Assembly (NCBI GenBank): GCA_022393335.1
Contig: JAJEKB010017724.1
Location: forward strand, 1 to 64,000
Length of the DNA stretch: 64,000 nt
Direction of reading: 5' to 3'
From: Macrotrachela quadricornifera
Lineage: Eukaryota; Rotifera; Eurotatoria; Philodinida; Philodinidae
Part shown: in pieces, positions 56,888 through 64,000 of the stretch
Layout: each line of letters opens with the position of its first letter
Numbering within the stretch: position 1 is the first letter of the stretch
Program-made: the position numbers and the translations under genes
The notes under the pieces: model-generated
What the model saw: only the letters and a program-made list of their open reading frames with translations
The model's database searches: none
What the model was told of the DNA's origin: nothing

Positions 56888-57209
56888 TGTTTTTAGTTAT
56901 ATCATTTGAAAAACTTGAATAATAAATAATTCATAATATAAATATCTTGATAAATCATCTAGAAATCTTAAGATTATTTGATTTTTTACCGATCAAAAAT
57001 AACAAAATGTGATCAGATGGCGTTGTTCTTATTGATAAAGTTTTTGTTTTCAGCTAAAATCTTTATCACAATATGTCACCCTAATTGTTAAGAAAAAAAA
57101 AGTTTTTCAACAGAAAAAAATATATTATTTTATCAATTGATATACTATTCTATTTTTATTAATAAACAGTAGAAGATGTTTGCTTTTCAATATTTTAGAT
57201 GAAGTGAAT
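56888..57209. other. 5' flank of the RIC1 pseudogene
   Basis: AT-rich; no motif recognised. An acceptor-like CAATATTTTAG at 57188-57198 precedes the first coding exon, so a 5' UTR intron may have existed. Confidence 0.35.
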
Positions 57210-60014
57210 ATGTATTTTCCAATCGATTCACTTCGAAGTTTTTTATTACCTGTCGAAGAATCTTATGATATTATATTTATTCAAGCTACACGTGATCGTC
57301 TTAAACTAGTTGTACTTACACCAACTGTTATAAGTGTATGACCTACAAAAGTAAACAATAAAAAAAAATGAAATATTTTTTTCCAACGGAAAATATGGTT
57401 CTTTTTTTTAAATATTATTTAGTCAACAACATTAGTTGGTCTTGTTCGTCGTTCAGAAAATTCAATAGCAGTACATGGTCCAAATGTTTATGCTAAATAG
57501 AGAAATGATAGTCAAAAATTAGCTGTTTCTGTATGTTTAAATAAAATTTCAAATTTAATTAAAATGATATTTTATTTTATTTTTTGATATTTAGACGAAC
57601 AAAGGTTATATAATTTACTTTAAAGTTGTGATTGATAGACGACCTAAAGCATTATTTTTTGGTTCAAATAATGATGAAGATCCTTAGTATAGTTTATATA
57701 AATAATTTTTATTTTTTTTATTTTTTTGTATTCGATTTTATTCTATAGTGAATATCTTATACGAATTAATATAGAAGCACAATTCATCTTTCCTATGGTA
57801 GGATTAAAACTTACTCAAGATAATGCTTTACATGTTGGTTCAAATATTAAAAGGTATATTTTTATTAGATATATATTATTGAAACAAACAAATATTTTTT
57901 TTATTTACATAGTTTCACAAATCTTGGGCCTGATTTATTAGTAGCAGATGATACAGGATATCTTTATCGTACGTCATGGAATGGTTCAATTCATTAAAAT
58001 TTAACATTATGTTTGAATACTCTTACTTATACAACTTCTCTGAATTCTACTCGAAGTTTATTTATTTTAATGAATATTTTAGATCATTATGCAAAACATA
58101 TTGAATTTTTACCATTATTAAATGGTATTGGAATTGTATTTAGTGATGGAATATCAGGTTTAATTATATGTGACACATCTAAATAAAATTTATTTATTTT
58201 CATAGAGGTGCTATGAAATCATATGGTCTTGCTTGTTTTATGGTAGATTTAAAATAAGATAAGTTTATTAATTTATTAAATTGATTTAAAAAATAGAGTC
58301 CTGATGGGGGTACTCTATGGATTGTTTGTGAAAAATCAAGCACATCTTTACCAACAATTATGAATGATGAAGTTGAAGAATCAGGAGAGAATCATCGTCA
58401 TTCAATATTGTTAAATTTTTTAAAATCATCTGCGATTAATAATCCTCATTCGGTTTGAATATTTTTTTTTTGAAAAATTATTACTTTTAATATTATAGGA
58501 TAGCATTGAATATTTATTATTACAATCAGAAGATAAAGTTTATTTATGTCGAAGTGATAATTAACAATCAACAAATGGTAATAATAATGGATTATCAATA
58601 TCTGTTGATTGGCAAGTTATTCAATTACCTCAACTTTAAATTCATAATAATTGGCTAATAAAAGTAATTTAAGTTTTTTTTTTATTATTTTTTTCTTCAT
58701 TAATTGATTTATGTTTAGTTCGCTTGTATTGATAATACAGGCCAATATTCAGCTGTTGCTGGTCAATATGGATTTGTTCATTTTTCATTACTTACACATA
58801 AATGGATATTATTTGGAAATGCTGGCCAAGTAAATATTAATAAAAAAAATTCAATTTTTTATACAAAAAATAATTTGTTTTTGTAATTAGGAACGTGATA
58901 TACGGGTTGTTGGTGGTTTATTATGGTGGCAAGAATTTATTATATGTGGTTGTACATCCACTAGTGAAAATCATTGTAGATGATTGTAATATGTGAGTTC
59001 TTGTTTATTGGAAAATAACAAGAAGAAGAGAAAACACAATAAAGAATGACATAAAACTAAAGAACAGTGTATATGCGTGCCTACATATGAAGAAGGGTAC
59101 ACGTATATATACTTAACCTCTTGAATCCTGGTGTCTTCAGACTGAAGACAGACAGACAGAACGAAAAATATTTTCAGTTTTTTTCGTTCGGTCTTATCGT
59201 ATAATATATGTGACAGAACGCAAGAGAGTGATTTTTTATTTTTTATTTTGCGTTCTTACAGAACGCAAGAATCGTCAGGATACAAGATGTTAAGGAAAGA
59301 AGAATAACCCCATATGTATAGAATAGAAAAGGATAAATCCATATATACGTAATAGAAGAACAAAAAGGAAAAATCCTAACATCAATATGGTATATTCCAA
59401 TATATATACCTATAAATATGTTGGAATAATGACTAGAATCGTGATGAAGTAAGATGAAGAATTATAGCAATAGATTTTCTTTAATTAAATATATATTTAG
59501 CGTATTCCGAGATATGAAGTAAGAGAGAAATAAAATAAAAAAAGATGTGTAACTAATGAGAAATAATGAGAAGGAAATATTTATTTGTTAACATGTATTG
59601 ATAGCTTTTATCTTGAGTTTTAAAACTAACAATTTTGCATGTTTACTTTGTATTATTTCGGATTTTTGTATCTTTTTATTAAGAAGGAATTTTTTCAAGA
59701 ATAAGAAAGAAAGCTTTTAATATAACAACTTATAACTTGATAACTGAAAAAAAAGAATTGATATATATATATATTTTTAAATTTAGATTCGTCTTTATTC
59801 ACAATTAACTAATTTGGATAATCAATTTTCTAATGTAACTCGTCTACAGTCACCAATTATTTGTTTAAATACTTATAAAGATACATTAATCGTATTTTCG
59901 TAAGAACGAAAAAATAATTTTTTCTTTTAAATATTTAATAAGAGATATTTTTATTTAGATATGACTTACATATTATGTTATATGCACTTGAACGTAAAGA
60001 AGGAAAACCAGGCA
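57210..60014 (+). pseudogene. RIC1: RIC1-like gene (Rab6 GEF subunit), decayed multi-exon copy, N-terminal part
   Basis: RIC1 with RGP1 activates Rab6 at the Golgi; its N-terminal half is a WD40-type propeller. The start MYFPID, then LVVLTPTVIS, KLAVSTNKGYIIYFKV, LLVADDTGYLYRTSWNGS, GIGIVFSDG, ILLNFLKSSAINNP, LLLQSEDKVYLC, NWLIKFACIDNTGQ, GFVHFSLLTHKW, ILFGNAGQERDIRVVGG, LYSQLTNLDNQFSNVT and LHIMLYALERKEG follow vertebrate RIC1 in order. Exons include 57210-57350, 57423-57530, 57595 onward, 57749-57855, 57912 onward, 58297-58452 and 58499 onward, with introns of about 45-75 nt. In-frame stops occur in almost every exon (for example TGA 57339, TAG 57498). It ends after about half of the protein, so it is also truncated. 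A working copy presumably exists elsewhere. Confidence 0.8.
59117..59289. mobile_element. TTAA-flanked small MITE inside the RIC1 pseudogene intron
   Basis: TTAA lies at 59113-59116 and 59290-59293. The ends CCTCTTGAATCCTG and CAGGATACAAGATG are inverted matches. The element is 173 bp with no coding capacity. Internal TCTTCAGACTGAAGA is a palindrome and AGAACGCAAGA repeats. TTAA points to a piggyBac-type transposase. Confidence 0.6.
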
Positions 60015-60860
60015 AGTGAAGAATAAAAAAATGATTAATACTTATAGAATTTCATTAAAATTTAACTAAAGATATTGTAAAATATTAACGATTAGTAGGA
60101 TTTTAATTTTTTTAAACTAATCTAAAATAGTACTCTTTGAAATATTCTTTTGAAAACAACATTTCTAATTCAATAAACTTATTTCATCATTATTTTAATG
60201 AACTTAAAGTAGAGATATAAATGGATTTGTTTTATTTAGTAGAATCAAACTTACTTCTGATTTTGATATTAAATCAATTAATAATGAGAAAAATCAACGT
60301 ATGCTATTTTATATAATAAAACTTTCTTAATCGATACTTCGATAAACCTATAACAAAAAAATTAATTTAATCTACAAAATCACATTTATGTGTGGTCTTG
60401 TTTTGCTGGTCAATCTATAATACAAGATTCATCGAAAAAAATATACTTTGGCTTATAAAATGATACTTACCGATCAAGTTCTCCAATCCATAGTAACCAA
60501 AGTTTAATTAAATGAATTAATTAATTGAGACAACCGTTTATGTATCAAGATTCTTACCTATTCAATTGTTTTGAACAGTGAAGATGATTGCTCAAAGTAT
60601 AAGAATAGTTGTAGAAAGACAACTATCCTTGAAGTACATTTAAATGACTGTTATGCTTTAGCTCAGTCATTTATATGCATAGTAAGGCCGCAAAAGAAAA
60701 CGGTGAATGAGTAATAGACATGTAGTTCAGCACGAATCTATGCAAGGTTTTATATAAGTTTTATCAAACCTTTGATGAAGTTCAGTGAAGCAACGATTTT
60801 TCCATTAAGTTGGTGGTATATATATACAGCGACATTCGCAAAATAAAACATTGAATGAGT
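60015..60860. other. No gene recognised
   Basis: AT-rich DNA after the last recognisable RIC1 exon. A short frame near 60240-60300 could be a further decayed exon, but I cannot align it. Confidence 0.4.
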
Positions 60861-60879
60861 AGTGGACATGTAGGTTTGG

Positions 60880-61800
60880 TACGAGCCTATGATAGGTTTC
60901 GTAGAACTTTGATCAAACCTATAGACGAGCTTTAAAAGTCAGTGAAAGTTTTGCAGACAATGTGCCGCATCTTTAGGTGAACCATGGTGCCATGAAGGGT
61001 TTAGTGAAAAGTGTTCGAAACCTTTAGACGAACTTCGGAACCATTAGAGATTTTCAGAAATATACGAAACCTATAGAGAATATACGAAACATCCCATAGT
61101 TCTGCAAAGAAACATAAGGAACCATTAGATGACTCATAGCGCTCTAAAGGATTTGGCAGAAAATATACCAAACATTTAAGTGAACTATGAAACTATGAAG
61201 AATATTGCAGAGAGTACAAGAAATCTTTGGACGACCTACGAAACTATTAAAGATTTCGTAGGTAATACATGTAATCTTCCGATGAATTATAAGAATATTA
61301 AAGGTTTCGCATCTAATATTCCAAACCTTCGAATCAGTCACAGAAACATCAAGGATTTTACATAAAATATACGGAATTTTTGAATGATTTCCGAAACTAG
61401 CCGAAGTTTTGAATAAAGTGTATGAAAGTTTCCGAGACTTTCCAAAGATGTCAGCAGTTTTGCATATGCTACATAAAACCTTCTGAACGATTTCGATACT
61501 ATCAATGGTTTCGTATATCTTATACGAAACCATTAACAGTTTCTCCAGTTATCTAAAGGTTTAATATACATGTTGAGAAATCGTTGGCAGTTTCGTGGAG
61601 CATCTGGAGGTTCCGCATAATTTTTACGAAACTATACATATTTTCTTTGGTGCTCTAATAGTTTGGGACATATTGTACGGAACTATTAAAACACTTACGA
61701 AACTATATATGGTTTCGTAGAAATTATACGAAATCTTTATATGTCATACGGAACTATCAAGAATTTTGCCCAAAAGATACGACACTATCGAAAGTTTAGT
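60880..61800. repeat. Degenerate tandem array, 51-bp unit
   Basis: From 61135 to 61797 thirteen consecutive units of exactly 51 bp can be laid out; at least two further 51-bp units are visible upstream (near 60980-61080). Each unit reads roughly TACGAAACTAT.AA.GGTTTCGTA followed by ..TATACGAAAC.TTTAGA. The unit thus contains an inverted repeat (GGTTTCGTATA / TATACGAAACC); the clearest is at 61505-61533. Units differ at many positions, so the array is old. Because 51 is divisible by 3, a 17-residue repeat can be read as an open frame on both strands (61144-61533 and 61180-61365); this is an artefact. Confidence 0.85.
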
Positions 61801-62354
61801 ACAAGATGCACGAAACTTCTACAGGGTTTTGTAGTAAAACTTCGAAACTCTCTACAATTGTCGGAACCTAAAAAGGTTCTGTATGAAAATTATGAGGCGA
61901 TTTTCATGCCACGGAACTTAAAGTCGTTTCGTAAAACAGTACCAAACCTTCAAAGTTCGGTAGAACTCCTGTTTTTTTTAGTGTACCCCAATGAGCTCAA
62001 GACGGGGATGAGGGTTACGGTGGACACTCAGACGACAAAATCGACTTTCGAGGTAGTAATATGTATTGTAGCTAACGTTGGAGCTGCTGTGGTCCTCTAT
62101 TTAACTGCACCTCGAATAAGGATTGGAAGCAAGTACCTGTTAAGTTGTAGGCACCATAAAGTACATAAAACACATAAATACTACTAATAGGGCTATATAA
62201 GTAAAGTGTGCGTTTTACACTAACGATTTAGTTACATCCGTTAGTTATTATGTAGCTATACACTGTTATGTATTTACTATATATTGCAGACCATTAGGAC
62301 TTTTTGAAGTTCTTTAGGCTATAATAAGATCAAAAAGTTACAATTAGTATAGTG
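61801..62354 (+). other. Unresolved open frame after the satellite
   Basis: A 148-codon frame (61741-62187) starts in the satellite and continues into more complex sequence (about 61975-62170: MRVTVDTQTTKSTFEVVICI, then VANVGAAVVLYLTAPRI). That second part has a hydrophobic stretch and a higher GC content than its surroundings. No family recognised, and no independent start. It may be a fragment of a gene or transposon. Confidence 0.25.
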
Positions 62355-63014
62355 CAAAAAAGCCACTGGCCCATAATACAGTTCGTTTGCGAGATTTTGT
62401 AGGAGTTTAAATTCAAGTCTTAATTTATCGTTTGATAGAACATGTCATGATCTATCTTCAACAGATATGGAAAGATGCGCCGTTGAACTCTTGTCGAGAT
62501 ATTTGATTTTTACGGCATTTTTTAGCATAACACCGTGATTCTCCTCAGGTTCATCTGAAAAATCAACTTTTGAACTTCAACTTGAAACTTTGTACAGAGA
62601 GAGGTCTCAATAAAATTAGTCGATACTGAAAATTTCAAATTTCTTGGTTGCTCCTATCCTTAAATATGTACACTTAATATTTTGTGCTATACGTGATGTG
62701 AAAAAGAGTACTTTTTCTTGTATTCGTATCTTGAAATAGGAGGAATCCAAATATCTGAAACTTTCAGAATAAACTAGTCTCATTAAGACCTATCTCTGTG
62801 CAAAGTTTCAAGTCGAAATTCGAAAATGAGTTTTTCTGATGTCTCTAAGAGTGGATCATGCCCGTGAGTTATTCCAATACATTATTAATACAATATCTTA
62901 ATAGAAACAGGGTATGGGGATGAAGCTTTTTAGGACCTTTATCTACATTATGAGCCCTACCTATCAGCAAAATATGAGTTCAAACGGAGGGTATCATCTG
63001 GAGAGATTCTTCTG
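62355..63014. mobile_element. Foldback element E, related to D
   Basis: The right arm (62760-63014) matches element D closely: GTTTCAAGTCGAAATTCGAAA and TGAGTT(C)AAACGGAGGGTATCA-type blocks. The left arm (from about 62355) is more decayed but shares TTCGTTTG.GA and the CTCCTCAGG(T)TCAT..GAAAAAT block. The right end is GAGATTCTTCTG followed by TAA. The left end is uncertain. Confidence 0.6.
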
Positions 63015-63024
63015 TAAGTCGTAC

Positions 63025-63121
63025 TATAAGATTCATCCAAGATCTTATTGTCACATAACATTTACTATAATCTTATAGTTAATTCTTACCAAACAGCAAG
63101 ATCTGTGATGAATCTTATAGT
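63025..63121. repeat. Small palindrome next to element E
   Basis: TACTATAAGATTCATC at the left pairs with GATGAATCTTATAGTA at the right, with further AAGATCTT words inside. It may be a tiny MITE. Confidence 0.5.
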
Positions 63122-64000
63122 ACTAATTCGTAAAAGATTTCATGAACTACCACTTTTTGTACGATTTTCGTCTAATCTTACAAGATCATATTATCTCAGA
63201 CGTAGGACTTTATAAGATCTTGCTGTCTAATTTGCTGGCCTGGGCATCTCTATGTCTCTGACCCGTATACTTATACTATAAGTATATGAACCAAAGACAT
63301 ACATATGTAAAAACTCACGAATACGAGTGCGCTTAGGAGGCATTGCGCGTAAGTCACGACCAGTTCTAGCATAACATTGTTTAATCGATATCACCGATTT
63401 GGCTGATATTTTTACAGTAGGTAGGTCAAAGAGAGTTAGGAAGAAAGTAAAAATTTTAGCTCAAACAGATAAGTCATTGTGGAGATACAGATGATACAAG
63501 TATAAAAGGGTAGGCTATATTTAGAGTACTTTCCAGTGCACTCTTTTTTAGTAAATTTTGATTTTCCCAAGAACGGTAAGAAATAGAAAAGAGATTTCTT
63601 ACCACAGATACTATGAGCTATGTGCTATATTTTGATGCTAATATAAGTGTTTCATTACTTGATAATTGTTGCTTGACATCATATATCAGTTCTGGACAAC
63701 ATGTCAGCAATGTACAAGGCAAATCAGTCGGATCGGCAGGTTAGGGTATGCTGAGAATAGTCTCATCTGAAAGAGCACATCAAACTGCATCGAATACTGT
63801 TTTCAGAAGTTTGTGGGATTGAATTTTTCTATAGAAAATTTTTCCAGTAATATTATACTGTTTTATTTAAAAATCTGCTTTTGTAAAACAGAGCTGTGCT
63901 CAGTATTTTAAACATATTATTATCATAAATTTTCATTAATGGAAAAGTAAGTATATATGCTAATAGCTCGTGAAATTCTCTACAACTCAGTATATAAACA
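63122..64000. other. No gene recognised
   Basis: AT-rich DNA to the window end, with no coding frame or repeat recognised beyond scattered AAGATCTT words. Confidence 0.45.

Noticed and set aside
61144..61533. Repeat protein of 129 codons with a 17-residue period
   Set aside because: It is a reading of the 51-bp satellite; open frames occur on both strands and stops break it in neighbouring units.

Overview
The window looks like a bdelloid rotifer genome, closest in style to Rotaria. The sequence is strongly AT-rich and introns are about 40-70 nt with GT..AG ends. Host genes belong to expanded families typical of these animals: F-box proteins, long FG-GAP (VCBS) repeat proteins and a divergent 7TM receptor. 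Around them lie many different low-copy, mostly dead transposons. The assignment is inference from gene style; no marker gene fixes the species.

Layout. 1-1.4 kb: an unrecognised minus-strand gene split by a hAT-type foldback element with an 8-bp target duplication. 1.9-2.2 kb: a pogo/Tigger remnant. 3.5-8.1 kb: two F-box genes, a small two-exon gene and a TA-flanked MITE. 8.6-12.8 kb: a decayed LINE. 14.1-15.4 kb: an FG-GAP gene carrying a short N gap. 15.6-18.8 kb: a Ty3/gypsy-like LTR element with a truncated 3' end, apparently inside an exon. 19-24 kb: several foldback elements and a TTAA-flanked MITE. 24.7-27.3 kb: a 17-repeat FG-GAP gene. 28-39 kb: more foldback elements (one nested in another) and two exons of a single-pass membrane protein. 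41.6-43.1 kb: a dead FLYWCH/MULE gene. 45.0-45.8 kb: a Ly6/uPAR-like gene, probably broken. 48.6-49.6 kb: an intact 7TM receptor. 53.6-55.8 kb: a dead piggyBac. 57.2-60.0 kb: a multi-exon RIC1 pseudogene invaded by a small TTAA element. 60.9-61.8 kb: a tandem array with a 51-bp period. 62.4-63.0 kb: another foldback element.

How it fits together. No operon-like or pathway clustering is visible. The genes that look intact are the two F-box genes, the 17-repeat FG-GAP gene and the 7TM receptor. Most of the rest is decayed mobile DNA. Its striking feature is the number of long inverted-repeat elements, several of which share ends of the form GAGGGAACC with 3-bp target duplications. Where a family alignment is possible, many premature stops sit at expected Trp codons (TGG to TGA or TAG), which fits G:C to A:T decay. 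I do not see a convincing new molecular system. The best candidates for novelty are the foldback family, the 51-bp satellite with internal palindromes, and the small Cys/His two-exon gene at 5.8-6.3 kb.
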